A DNA stretch of 64,000 nt from Panagrolaimus kolymaensis (lineage: Eukaryota; Nematoda; Chromadorea; Rhabditida; Panagrolaimidae), in assembly GCA_028622995.1 (NCBI GenBank), contig JAJQJQ010000023.1:2790001-2854000 (forward strand), given 5' to 3'. The position numbers and the translations under genes are program-made. The notes beneath the pieces are model-generated. The model did no database searches. It was not told the origin of the DNA and saw only the letters and a list, made by a program, of their open reading frames with translations. Below are positions 1-10,726 of this stretch, piece after piece. Positions within the stretch are counted from its first letter, which is position 1, and each line of letters opens with the position of its first letter.

Positions 1-602
1 AGCAATTGAAATCTTCTGTTCAGGTTAGTTATTTGCTTCTCGTTTCTTTTAATCCAACTATCATTTTTTAGAAAGGAATACGCAATAAACTTGTGGAACA
101 ATTCAATGGACTTGATGCTCATATCGAAGATATTTTACCCAAGAAAGAGAATTTTCGTTTATTGAAAGGAAAAGATCACTTGGAATTCATTACGGCACCA
201 AATGGAGAAGTTTTATTTATCAAACATCGAGATTATCCTTATTTTCCAACATTAAAGTTGCTTCATAAATATCCATTTCTCATGCCACATCAACAGGTTT
301 GCATTATGGTTTTAAATATGGGTAATAAACATTAATTTTAGGTAGACAAAGGTGCAATCAAATTCGTTTTGAATGGCTCGAACATCATGTGTCCTGGTTT
401 AACAAGTCCTGGTGCAAAAATGACTGATGGAATTGAAAAAGGTGCTCTTGTTGCTATTATGGCTGAAGGAAAACAACATGCTCTAGCTGTTGGAGTTATG
501 ACTATGTCATCGGAAGAAATCAAAACGATTAATTCTGGTATTGGAGTTGATAATTTGCATTATCTTAATGATGGTTTATGGAAGCTACCTCCTCAAGCTT
601 AA
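1..602 (+). CDS. MCTS1: MCTS1 (MCT-1) translation re-initiation factor, 5' part missing
   Basis: The visible exons are 1-23, 72-296 and 342-602, ending in TAA; about 168 residues are readable and the N-terminus lies outside the window. The protein has the MCTS1 hallmarks: a pre-PUA part ending in [22 protein letters not shown], then a PUA domain with [23 protein letters not shown] and a C-terminal [19 protein letters not shown]1 pairs with DENR and acts on the 40S ribosome in re-initiation and recycling of initiator tRNA (family knowledge). Both introns are under 50 bp. MLH1 starts 163 bp downstream on the same strand, so an operon is possible. A damaged copy of the last third of this gene is present near 8268. 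Confidence 0.95.
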
Positions 603-765
603 TATTTTTTCTTTGTTTGTGTTTTATTCAGATTTTGTTTCATTGTTAAGTATAAATTTAATAATTTATGATATAAAGCCACGTTAATTAAAGTAAATAA
701 AGTGTTTATTAAGTTTCTTTGCTTTGACAATATTTTTTCTCCGAGTTTGATTGTATTTTATTACG

Positions 766-3005
766 ATGTTTCACAGGATGGATGATAATCAAGAAGAATT
801 TTCACAACCTCGCATCCAAAGACTTGATCCTGATATTGTAAAGAAGATTGCTGCAGGAGAAGTTATCCATCAACCTTTCAATGTTGTTAAAGAACTTATC
901 GAAAATTCATTGGACGCGAAATCAACCCATATTATCGTCACATTGAAAGATGGAGGATTTAATGAAATTATGATACGAGTACTTTTGATATATTAAACTC
1001 TAAATTTACTGAATTTTTTTTATAGGATAATGGCTGTGGCATTCATCCTGATGATACCGATCAAATCGCAAATCGATTTCATTCGTCAAAACTAAAATCT
1101 GTTGAAGATGTTTATAAAATTAAAACTCTTGGTTTTCGTGGTGAAGCTTTATCATCGATGGCTTTAATAGGAAAGGTTACTATTGTTAGTAAGCAAAACG
1201 GTAATGAAACAGGAATCAGAGTTGTTGTCAAAGGTATTTATTTTCTTGTTGTTTTTGCTAACTTAAATTTGTATTTGTTTTAGGAAATGAAAGAACCAAG
1301 CAAGTGGAACATCATCTTGATAATGGGACTACGATCATGGTTTCTGATTTGTTCAAGGATTATAGTCCTTCAGATGTCAAGCGTTCGACGTATGTGATTA
1401 CCAAGCTTGTCACTGATTACGCCTTTGCAAATCCTGGAATCAAATTTATTCTTCTTAATCCATCAACTGTTTTTCGAACACCAAATTTATCAACTACAAA
1501 TCAAAAAGAATGGATATCAGCAATTTTAGAAACAAAAAAACTTTTCCTAAAAGAAGTGAATTCAAAGAATCCTCCATTTTCTGTTTCAATCTATGGTATT
1601 CAACTGAAAGAAGCAAAGCTGACTTTGAAAGCTCCAAAAACAAGCTTGACTTGCTTTGTGAATCGCAGACTCGTAACTATTTGTTCATTAGAAGGATTAT
1701 TTCGAGATCAGTTGGAAAGAAATGCTTTTACTTGTGAAACTATTATTGCTTTCTTTGAAGTATGTTTTTTGTTTGTGCTTTGTATGATTAAGATAAAGAT
1801 TTTCAGATTGATCCTTCTTTAATCGATGTTCATGTTAGTCCCACGAAAGAATTTGTAACAATGAGAAATACTGAAACTGTTTTGGAAATTGTTTCAGATG
1901 CTTGGGGTCAAATGATAAAAAGCCGTTTTGAAGAATCTAAAGTTGAAGGATCCAAATCTCCTCGAATGGCACTACCTTCTGCTTCGAATGAATCCGCGGG
2001 AAGCGGTTTCAATCCCTCACAAGTAAGAAGAGCTTTAGTTTTTCTAAAACTTTTTAAAATAAGCTTGTAAACTTCCAATTTTAGAAAATTCGATTCGATC
2101 CAAATCAAAGCTTAATGGATTCTTTCATTGATTCAGAAGTTCTTTTTGAAGAAAGTCTTGTTGCAGAACAATTTGAAAAAACGGCTGACGCTGATGACGA
2201 TCCACTAGTATTTCGACGTTTAGAACCTCTTTATGATCCACTCCTTAAAGAAATACAAGAAAAATGTGACTATGAATGGACAAATAAATTTAGAACAGCA
2301 CAATCAATGAAACTTGGCAAAGTCGATGATCTCATTATTTTAATGTTTCAATACCATACTGAATTTTATTTTATTCCTTTTCAAACTGTTTTGGAAGATT
2401 TTTTTTATCAAGTTTGTTTTATTTTTTGATTTCCTTATTATAGAAAAACGTTATAGAGAATGATAGTTGGTTTTGGTAACTTCGGCTGCATCAAAGATAT
2501 GAATGATACAAAAATTTCTTTGAAAACTTTGATCTCAACGCTTTTGCCTGATACTTCTGAAGAGTTTATTCAATACAAAATAAAAGTTCTTATGGATTCT
2601 AAGATAGCATTGGATGATTATTTTTCTGTTACTTTTGAAGAAACGGATGCTAAAGATGATGTGATTTTAACTGGTGTACCATCATTACATCCTTCACTTT
2701 CAACGCCATGGTCAGAAGTTGCTCTCGCTTTGATATCCTTCCATGAATCTTATCCTCAAAATCAAAATCATAATGAAGAAGCTAAACTCGAATGGGTCAA
2801 AGATTTCGCTTTACGATTATCTTCTGCTTTCGCTGCTCCTCTTTTTCATGTTGTAAATACCGATGAAGAAATGTCTACCTTTGAATTCTGGAGCTTTAAA
2901 ATCTTGCCTGCCATTAAATCTATTTACCTTTGCGGTCAAAGGTTCCAAGATTCGCTAATATCTGGAAGCAACAATGATTTGTACAAATGTTTTGATCGAT
3001 GTTAA
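766..3005 (+). CDS. mlh-1: DNA mismatch repair protein MLH1
   Basis: Six exons (766-978, 1026-1233, 1284-1759, 1807-2022, 2085-2411, 2457-3005) give 662 residues, a little short for the family. The GHKL ATPase motifs are intact: ENSLDA, DNGCGI and [11 protein letters not shown], followed by the transducer domain ([18 protein letters not shown]). The extreme C-terminus reads CFDRC, matching the FERC tail of eukaryotic MLH1 that contributes to the endonuclease site of its partner PMS2. MLH1 acts in the nucleus downstream of MutS proteins. For exon 6 a first acceptor at 2443 would put the downstream sequence out of frame; the acceptor at 2456 restores [13 protein letters not shown] 766 was chosen; ATG 778 is an alternative. 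AATAAA occurs shortly after the stop. Confidence 0.95.
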
Positions 3006-3150
3006 TTATTGTGATGTTTTTGTTGTTATTACTATTTGTTTGTTGTTAAATAAAGTTATGAAAAATGTAATTATAAAGACTTTATTTTTAATACATAGAG
3101 ATTCGATAAAATATATAACAAAATACACAGGTTAAAAATGAAAAATAAAT
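3006..3150 (+). repeat. MLH1 3' flank, source of a duplicated segment
   Basis: The 3' untranslated and flanking DNA of MLH1, including an AATAAA-type signal. By eye it is identical to 9117-9261, and identity stops abruptly after AAAAATAAATTA in both copies. It marks the 3' border of the duplicated block. Confidence 0.9.
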
Positions 3151-3324
3151 TATCACCCAGTTTTTAAGCGCCCCGCTTGGGACGCCGCAAAAATTTGTCA
3201 TTCCAACATTCTTTTTCATTTTAACAATTCATATCATGTCATATCATGGCGCAATTAACTTTTCCATCCCAAGTTAACATTTTCCCCTCATTTTTCAAAA
3301 AACTACAAAAACGATCCAATTGTA

Positions 3325-3624
3325 ATGGCCCTTTTTTCCACGCAAGCGGAAGTGATAGAATTTAACTTGGCCGTTTTGGATAAAATAAAATTAGAACCTG
3401 TAATTTATGAACCTGAAGATAGTGAAAGAAAAGTAAAAACATACGTCGCATCAAAACAAGGAGTTAGAGAACGAATATATCAAAGAAACAAATATCCGAT
3501 TTTAAAACACCAGCAAAAGCGACCAGCAGCATCCACTCGCGTAAGTATTAAAAAAAACAAAGATTATCAAAGAGCAGCTGGTGGAATGGCAAAAGTATTA
3601 CAGCTTGCTATTGGGGAAGAGTGA
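3325..3624 (+). CDS. Hypothetical basic 99-residue protein
   Basis: An intact ORF from ATG to TGA encoding 99 residues with no intron needed. The N-terminal half is acidic to neutral (KIKLEPVIYEPEDSERKV) and the C-terminal half is basic (RIYQRNKYPILKHQQKRP), ending in GGMAKVLQLAIGEE. No domain is recognised and there is no signal peptide or membrane segment. A GTAAGT at 3541 could be a donor, but splicing there to the nearest AG breaks the frame. The ORF lies in a stretch that also holds a helicase remnant, so it may be a transposon-derived piece. Its codon usage looks coding-like, but the call is weak. Confidence 0.35.
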   Translation: MALFSTQAEVIEFNLAVLDKIKLEPVIYEPEDSERKVKTYVASKQGVRERIYQRNKYPILKHQQKRPAASTRVSIKKNKDYQRAAGGMAKVLQLAIGEE

Positions 3625-3729
3625 TTTTAAAAAGAAACATAAATCCACGATTTGGTTTAGTTAATGAAGCAATAAGGCAATAATTAGATATTATATGGTA
3701 ATAATAAATCAATCCAACTTCGAGTAAAA

Positions 3730-3924
3730 ATGAAGAATATTCAAGATGAACAACTTATTTCAAAACTTTCTGTTATATATGATGTTGGAGGTGGAGAGCA
3801 ATGTACTCGGCATCAATTCCCAATTTTGATGGCATTTACTGCAACAATACATAAATGTCAAGGTTTAACCTTGCTAAATGCTATTGTTTCATTTGAAACC
3901 GAACAAGCATGGAACCATGTCTAA
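3730..3924 (+). pseudogene. Fragment of a PIF1-like helicase (Helitron or PIF1 family remnant)
   Basis: A 64-residue ORF contains RHQFPILMAFTATIHKCQGL followed by TLLNAIVSFE. This matches the late helicase motifs of PIF1-type proteins, in which a run of the form QFPL-AFA-TIHKSQG-TL is typical. The rest of the helicase (Walker A and B, earlier motifs) is not seen on either side. It is therefore read as a decayed remnant, most likely from a Helitron or a PIF1 paralogue. No Helitron termini (5' TC, 3' hairpin plus CTRR) could be assigned. Confidence 0.6.
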
Positions 3925-4695
3925 CATCGATGGAAGCTTTTTTTGCCCTTTCGTGGTTGGTCACGCATTTTGTTTCTCACCTTCTTTCCAGTGGAATTTA
4001 TTGATTTTAAAAATATCAGACACGGAAAACAATAATTAATAATATTTTAGCCTTTATTATTCTTATAATGAAATAAAATGTTTTCTGCTGCTAGTTTTTA
4101 ATGGGCGAATAAAAAGTTGATGGAGTGGAATTGGCAGTAGTTTGATTTAAGTTTTTTTTAAACTAAATTTCCTACAAATTTTTTTCCATTGCTTTACTTC
4201 GACATATTTTATAAAATGTGCTAATTGTATTTACAAAATCATTGAGAATGCAATTAATAACACAAAGACATTTAGAAACTTCGATTAATCTGCAAACTTT
4301 GTACATTTCGTTAACATCTGATGCATCTTTAAGGGATTCATTCTATCTTCGCTTTTTTAGTATTCAAGAAATTTTAAATAGGAAATGGACTTCATCATCA
4401 TATTTTAAATTTGTATAATTTTTAAGCCGATTTGAACGCAATCGTCAAAAGGTATAACTAAAAAGTGCTCTCGTTCAGTTTGGAGCAGTATGCAACTAAC
4501 AAATTTTTTTATTTTCATCCTTCGAAATGAAAAAACTCAATAGGTATAAAAACTCCCATTTTTTTCGGCGGTCATTTTTTGTTTAAGTTTCTGTAGGAAA
4601 AAAACAAAAAAATATATTTTTTAGTTTTTATTGGTTATTACAAATACTTTATTTTGGAAGGGCGATAATTTATATATAAAAGAAAGTCTTTTTTA
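3925..4695. other. AT-rich non-coding stretch
   Basis: No gene could be supported. The short ORF at 4218-4418 has no recognisable motif. The stretch separates the helicase remnant from the 3' end of the HAT-like gene on the opposite strand. Confidence 0.6.
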
Positions 4696-7172
4696 TTAAG
4701 GAGGGATAAATATTACACGTATTTTGATTTTTTCATTTTCAACTTTCAAAGGTGAAAGCGCATTGTTGACAAGCGTTTGAACGAGGCTTTGATATTCGAG
4801 ATCGTGTGCATCGTAAACATTTATGAACCAATCAGAATGTGATGTAACATTTTTCTATAATAAAATATTATAAACTAGGTAAATGAATATTACTAATTAC
4901 TTTTAAGAATTCACAGAAACAAACAGGATCAAATAATTGATTAAAAAGTAACACAAGTTTTTCAATTTTTGAAAGCCTATGAAGGGACGCCATTTTTTGT
5001 AAGGTTTCATTTGTATGGTGATTATTATAGCGGTTCCTCCAACTTAAAATCCGATGGATTAATTTTATGATAGTTTTAAAAAAAGCTTACCTTAACTTTT
5101 TAGCGTTCGGTAACCTTTCAAACACTACTTCAAGGGGCGTTTCAAAATCATCCTTTTCTGTTATTACAACATCTGTAAAACAAATAAATTCAAGCTTTTT
5201 GGATCCTGCCACAACATCAAATTCATCTAAAGTAAAATTTTGATCTTTGAGTTTCAAGCATTTTATATTTTGCTTATATATTCTTTGTGATAATTGAGAA
5301 TAAATTGTTTGCCATTCTTTATATCCTACTATTTCTAATGTTCGTTCAATCCATATTTTTGTTAAATAAAAATCTGTTGGAGAACCATTCCAAGAATTTT
5401 TGATTATTAACGGTTTCTTTCCTTGGTTATGATGAAAACACAAATCCCAAAAACAAATGACCTTTTTTTGTTTAAAAACAAAATATTTGCAACATTTCAC
5501 GAGTTTGGTATTAACTACAAAATTCGTGTTTGTTATTATATACATCATGATTGTTTTGGGTAGCTGAAATTCTTGGTTTATTGTGTTTAAATTGAAGCTT
5601 TCAATTTCATTTTGAATGGAATCAAATTCACCATTTTTAATGATATCATGAACTCTGTTCCACTTTGAAAAAGCCAATCTCTTGCGATTTTCTTCAATCA
5701 TGGTTGTTATTTCATTTATTAATCCATGACTTTTTCCAAACCTTATTGCAAATTTAAATAATTGGTTTGATTTGTTTGTAACATTTTTAAGCACATATTT
5801 AAGCAATTCATAAGCGTTTTGTTTGGAATTAATTAACATTTCCAATTTTATAATATCAATATACCATTTAGAAACATCAATTCCATGTTTGTTAAATTTT
5901 TGGATTTCAGTTTTATATTGTAAAAAACCTTCGTTTTCTTTGATAAAAAACCGGCAATATCGTTGATAAACGTCCAACACATTCTAAAGCAAAAAATAAA
6001 TAAAAAAGAATCAGTTAATATGCATACTGTTTGATGCATGTTACAACTTATCACTTTTTATTCTTTGGCTAATGCCATCATTATTACAAACAAACAAAAA
6101 ACAAACCTTATTATTTCTAGAACTTAAAAAGTTTAAATAAAGTTTCCATAATTTTTTATTACACGGGTTCAAACCAATACGAAGTTCCAAATTGTGAATA
6201 ACAAATTCGTCATCATCCGCTTCAATCAAATATTTCAACCATTTTTCTTCGTTTTTTTCTGCTGCAACAATTTTCACGTACAATTTACGCATTTTATGAT
6301 ACTGTTTCAAAATCCGGTCGTTTATGGGGTTAGCTAAAGTTTTTTGATTTAGTTATGTAATTCGTGTAGTCATTCAATAAAATTTATACCTCCATATTCA
6401 GCATACAATTTTAAGATTAAATCTAATTTTGCATGAGGAAATTGCATCGCTTCTTCCAAAAAAGTTAATGGAAATATCTTTCCACAATTACAATGAAGTT
6501 TAAATTCTAAATCATCAGCATATATAAGGGTCATTGTTTTTCGAAAACGAGGAAACTAAAAATAATTTATTTCCTTTAAAAATTAGTTATATGACATAAA
6601 TTTAACCAATTAACAGTTCACATGTTTCACTAATAAAAACTTTTTACCTTTGGCTTATAATATTCATCGTCATCCCAGAATGAGAAATTTTTATTTTCAA
6701 AGTAAAAATCATTGAAAGCGCGATTTCGAAGGAGCATACATCGCTTATCCCAATATATGGTATTATTATCATTGTTAAAGAAAGCATTCTCCAACCTAAA
6801 CTTGTCATATAAAATTGTATTGGGATAAGCTTTTTAATTTTGCCTGGCTTTATTTTGTTCCCAAAATAAAAATTTAAATATAATAATTATTGTTTTTTTA
6901 ACACCATTAATAGATCAATGATTTATTATTATTCGATGAATTGCCGTAAAATTTTTTACACTCCACTTTATTCAAGCGAAAATGAATTTTTAAAATTCAA
7001 CTTACTTTTCCCAATAAAGCCATAAATCTGGAATCATAGTATAACATTTTGAAAAACTTTCAAACAATTTTTTTTGAGCGTGTACATCGGGAGCTTGTGC
7101 AACTTTATCAATAAGTTCTTTTAAAGCTTTCTGATAAAATGGTGGGAGTCTATCAATTATATTACATTCCAT
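4696..7172 (-). CDS. HAT-like (half-a-TPR) helical-repeat protein
   Basis: Seven exons on the minus strand (7172-7006, 6795-6648, 6555-6390, 6333-6107, 5983-5091, 5042-4901, 4854-4696) join in frame into 633 residues. Repeating aromatic signatures of HAT repeats are visible: DLWLYWEK, EEKWLKYLIEA, KKLWKLYLNFLSSRNN followed by VLDVYQRYCRFF, and VSKWYIDIIKLEM. HAT repeats occur in RNA-processing scaffolds such as PRP39, SART3, CstF77 and UTP6. Which of these it belongs to cannot be decided, and the sequence looks strongly diverged. The frame of exon 5 would stop right at its donor (AG|GTAAGC); using the donor adds two good exons, so the gene runs to 4696 instead of ending at 5087. Confidence 0.65.
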
Positions 7173-7901
7173 GATAAAATACAGCAAAGCAATAATCAAA
7201 TTCGTTTAAAAAAAAGGCCATCGCAAAAATTTTGCGATGAAAAAAAGGGAAGAAATAATGTTCTTAAAGCGAAAAAAGACAACTCTCATTAACATCAAAT
7301 TTAAAAACAAACGACCAATTTGCTCTATCTACTGTAAATTTTTATCTAAGGTATTGGAATAATTCCAAAATATATAAAAGTTAAAATAATTAATGTTCAA
7401 GCTTTAAAGATTATATATTGTCGAAAGAAAATATGAAAAAGCTTGATAAAAACGTTTTGTTGACCTTAAAAAGCGAGATAGGCATCATCCACATTTACCA
7501 TGGTAATAGCAAACCCACCACTTGGAATGAACATTATACTATCATTTTAATATTAAACAAAAGCAAACTTTTTGTAAGACTTAGAATAACTCTTAAAAAG
7601 TTAAATAGGTAAAAAGACAATGCAATATGGTTGCCGTAAGAAAAATAACAAGTATCAAGTAACATCACAAAGAATCAATAAAAATCCACTCCATTGAATT
7701 GGAAAATGATATTACAAAAAAGAAAGGCAAAAAAAAAATCACAAAAATGCGAAAGAGATGGTGGCGCGATTTTTTTTTTACTTTCAGGCATTTTCGTGTC
7801 GAAATCAACCGCTTTTTTCGATGCTGTTGTTTCACTTCTTTTTTTTTATTCAAAGCTCTTTACAAAGTTGTCAAACTTTTAATTTATTTTCAAAAAAAAA
7901 A
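7173..7901. other. Non-coding spacer
   Basis: AT-rich DNA with long A and T runs between the divergent HAT-like gene and the small gene at 7902. Overlapping ORFs around 7665-7905 in several frames are low-complexity artefacts (poly-Lys/Phe). Confidence 0.6.
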
Positions 7902-8270
7902 ATGAGAGGAGTCTTGAAAACTTCAAATGTTCAACCAAACCGAGGCGCAATTCTGACACTCCTACGAAGCCACGAAGACCGTCAAGCTATCATCAATCCA
8001 ACTCAAGAAAATACTCCGACAACATCTGAAGCAATGCAAACTTGGATTGAACGATATGAAAAATACAAATTTTTAAGAAGAGGTGAAAGACCAGGTGTCC
8101 GAAACTACGTTAGTTTTTCCTTATCATTGTTCGATGTAATAAAGCATTTTTTTCAGCTTCAACGCATGATTAATCTTTTGACAACTGATGTCCGATATAC
8201 TGGCATTGATGGTGCTGCAACTCTTGCTGCTCTTATGGTCCTTGCTCGTGAACTTCCATATGCTACATAG
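7902..8270 (+). CDS. Unidentified small gene, probably truncated at its 3' end
   Basis: Two exons (7902-8108 and 8157-8270) join across a 48 bp intron with GTTAGT and TTTCAG sites and encode 106 residues. No family is recognised; the sequence is polar and helical ([22 protein letters not shown], then [14 protein letters not shown] and a small-residue helix [20 protein letters not shown]). The stop codon TAG at 8268-8270 is contributed by the duplicated MCTS1 segment that begins there. The original C-terminus was therefore probably lost when the duplicate arrived. It may be a gene broken by the rearrangement or one that gained a new stop. Confidence 0.5.
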   Translation: MRGVLKTSNVQPNRGAILTLLRSHEDRQAIINPTQENTPTTSEAMQTWIERYEKYKFLRRGERPGVRNYVSFSLSLFDVIKHFFQLQRMINLLTTDVRYTGIDGAATLAALMVLARELPYAT

Positions 8271-8383
8271 CTGTTGGTGTTATGACTATGTCATCTGAAG
8301 ATTTCAAAACGATTAATTATGGTATTGGAGTTGATAACTTGCATTATCTCAATGATGGTTTATGGTAGCTACCTCCTCAAGCT
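8268..8383 (+). pseudogene. MCTS1 3' fragment
   Basis: A copy of the last third of MCTS1 ([11 protein letters not shown] to [10 protein letters not shown]). It has a premature TAG right after the GLW codon, and the original stop codon is destroyed (GCTTTATAT in place of GCTTAATAT). There is no promoter or 5' part, so it cannot make MCTS1. Confidence 0.9.
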
Positions 8384-8543
8384 TTATATTTTTTCTTTAT
8401 TTGTGTTTTATTAAGATTTTGTTTCATTGTTAAGTAGATAAAATATTTTATACAGTCATGTTTATTTGAGTGATATTGTGTTGAATAAAGTTTCTTTGCT
8501 TTGACAATACTTTTTCTCGGAGTTTGGTTGTATTTTTATTACG

Positions 8544-9116
8544 ATGTTTCACTGGATGGATGATAATCAAGAAGAATTTTCACTACCTCGCATCCAAAGA
8601 CTTGATCCTGATATTGTAAAGAAGATTGCTGCAGGAGAAGTTATCCATCAACCTTTCAATGCTGTTAAAGAACTTATCGAAAATTCATTGGACGCAAAAT
8701 CAACACATATTATTGTCACAATGAAAGATGGAGGATTTAATGAAATTATGATACGAGTACGTTTTGCTAAAGATGATGTGATTTTAACTGGTGTTCCATT
8801 ATTACATCCTTCACTTTCACCGCCATGATCAGAAGTTGCTCTCGCTTTGATATCCTTCCATGAATCTTATCCCCAAAATCAAAATGAAGAAGCTAAACAG
8901 GAATGGGTTAAAGATGTCGCTTTACGATTATCTTCTGCTTTCGCTGCTCCTCTTTTTCATGTTGTAAATACCGATGAAGAAATGTCTACCTTTGAATTCT
9001 GGAGCTCTAAAATCTTGCATGCCATTAAATCAATTTACCTTTGTGGTCAAAAGTTCCAAGATTCGTTAATATCTGGAAGCAACAATGATTTGTTCAAATG
9101 TTTTGATCGATGTTAA
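8544..9116 (+). pseudogene. MLH1 chimera lacking the middle of the gene
   Basis: ATG 8544 opens a frame that keeps all of MLH1 exon 1 (GHKL motif I, ENSLDA). It reads through four bases of intron 1 and a few extra bases and fuses in frame to the last exon at [11 protein letters not shown]. The frame stops at TGA 8826-8828, where the source has TGG. After that stop the C-terminal part continues in the same frame to CFDRC and TAA at 9116. The 94-residue N-terminal product would carry only the first ATP-site motif. Expression is unknown. Confidence 0.88.
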
Positions 9117-9332
9117 TTATTGTGATGTTTTTGTTGTTATTACTATTTGTTTGTTGTTAAATAAAGTTATGAAAAATGTAATTATAAAGACTTTATTTTT
9201 AATACATAGAGATTCGATAAAATATATAACAAAATACACAGGTTAAAAATGAAAAATAAATTAAAAATATTTGATATGCCATTTAATGTAAAGCACGACC
9301 ATTAGTATCACCAAGGTTTAAACATGATTAGC

Positions 9333-10726
9333 TTATGGAACATCGGACAACTTTTCCTTCATCAAACATAGAGCGCATTTTTTGATTCCATCATTGCAAT
9401 ATTTTTCATGATATGCTTGAAGAGATTTTGCACACGATACAGGACAATCAACACCATCAGCATCACTGTTCTTGAGAGGAGCGAATTCTTCATCACGTTT
9501 AACTTCATAAGCCAAAAAGTTGCTAAAAATTATGTACATATTATTTGTTGAATATATTAAAGAAAAAATGACTTACCGAGAGTATGGAAAGACGTCGAAG
9601 ATAAAACGTTCTAACTTAGTTCCAGGAGTGATAACTTGTTTACCATCGACAACATGCTTGATTTGTTTTCGTGCAATATGATATGGAAGCTTGATATGGC
9701 AAACATATGATAAGAAGTCAATATGGAAGAAATGCATGGCAATATTACCCGCACGAAAGTAAAGCTTTTCAGGATTAGAAGGATCATGTTTTTGAGCTTG
9801 TTCTTTTGTGATCTCAGAATATTCAATGACAGAAACGGACTTGTTCTTGAGTTGAGAATCTTCTTCTAAAGCATTGTATTTGTCAATAACATCACTTGGA
9901 ATAACATCAAGGAGTTCAGGCTTTTTCTTGTTTTCAGCACCAATAATACCAATCTTTTCTTGAGGATCAGCTTTTTCAACAACTTTTGCAGCACAATCAG
10001 TTTTATTGAGAACGCATTTACCAATGAAACCAGGATCACCAACATGACAAAGGATATTATCCACACAATAAACATGAAAGTATTTGACTCCACGTTCGCG
10101 AAGCTCAGGCAAGAGATCACGAATTGCTTCATAAAATCCACCATTACCATTAGGTGCAGTCATGTCTTTTGAGTTATTCTGGATTACATCACCATTCAAA
10201 TCAAAGCATGGAATTTCAGGTTGTTGGAAGAATTGAATTTGAATACGTTCAAATTGAGATTTGAAATGTTCATCAAAGAATTTCTTTGTTGCTTCCTCGG
10301 TGCTTTCACTTGTCATAATAATCCTGAAACATATCAATAATACTAAAAATAATTAAACGATTCAAGTTACCATGGAATGTTCTTTACTTCATTTCCAGCA
10401 ATTTTTTTGACATTTTCATATAAATTATTGATGCTCAATGCTTGAAGGTAGAAAAGAGTTCTTTTATCTTCAGGAAGAGAAGTTGAAGGTTCAATAGGAA
10501 GAGGAAACGTTCCTTTTGGAACTTTCGATCCCAAACGACTTGCTTGACCACCAGCGAGACATACAACAGCTACTTCTCCTTTAGCGATTGCTTGAACACC
10601 TGCATCAATATCTTCTTGAGTAGATCCAACAAGATGACGATGAGATGGAATAGGTTCAATATCCACTTTTGATTGAAATTCTTTTGAAAAGCGTTCAGCA
10701 GCTTCAAGAATATGTTTGGTACCCAT
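9333..10726 (-). CDS. UAP1: UDP-N-acetylglucosamine pyrophosphorylase (UAP1 family), short form
   Basis: Three exons (10726-10371, 10323-9577, 9522-9333) encode 430 residues. UAP1 makes UDP-GlcNAc from UTP and GlcNAc-1-phosphate in the cytosol, feeding chitin and glycan synthesis. Family motifs are clear: LAGGQASRLGSKVPKG (normally GGQGTRLG), IPWIIMTS, APNGNGGFYEA, YFHVYCVDNIL, KVVEKADP, EYSEI, RAGNIAMHFF, IKLPYHIARKQI and TKLERFIFDVFPYS. The N-terminus lacks roughly 40-50 residues usual in animal UAP1, and the C-terminal domain after PLKN is short and Cys-rich instead of the usual longer tail. It may be a diverged paralogue. The duplicated block ends only 71 bp past its stop. Confidence 0.85.

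Larger units (their letters stand above)
8268..9261 (+). repeat. Rearranged duplicate of the MCTS1-MLH1 junction
   Basis: The block is collinear with 484-982 (MCTS1 tail, intergenic region, MLH1 exon 1 and four intron bases), then jumps to 2647-3150 (MLH1 last exon and 3' flank). About 1.66 kb of the source is missing. Introns and untranscribed flank are copied, so this is a DNA-level event, not a retrocopy. Coding parts differ by a few bases per hundred, the intergenic part is clearly more diverged, and the 3' flank is identical by eye. Confidence 0.92.

Noticed and set aside
2444..2456. First TATAG acceptor for MLH1 exon 6
   Set aside because: Using it gives a stop at TGGTAA; the acceptor ending at 2456 restores the conserved frame.
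5085..5090. Stop codon TAA ending the HAT-like gene at 5087
   Set aside because: The TAA lies inside a perfect GTAAGC donor, and two further in-frame exons follow.
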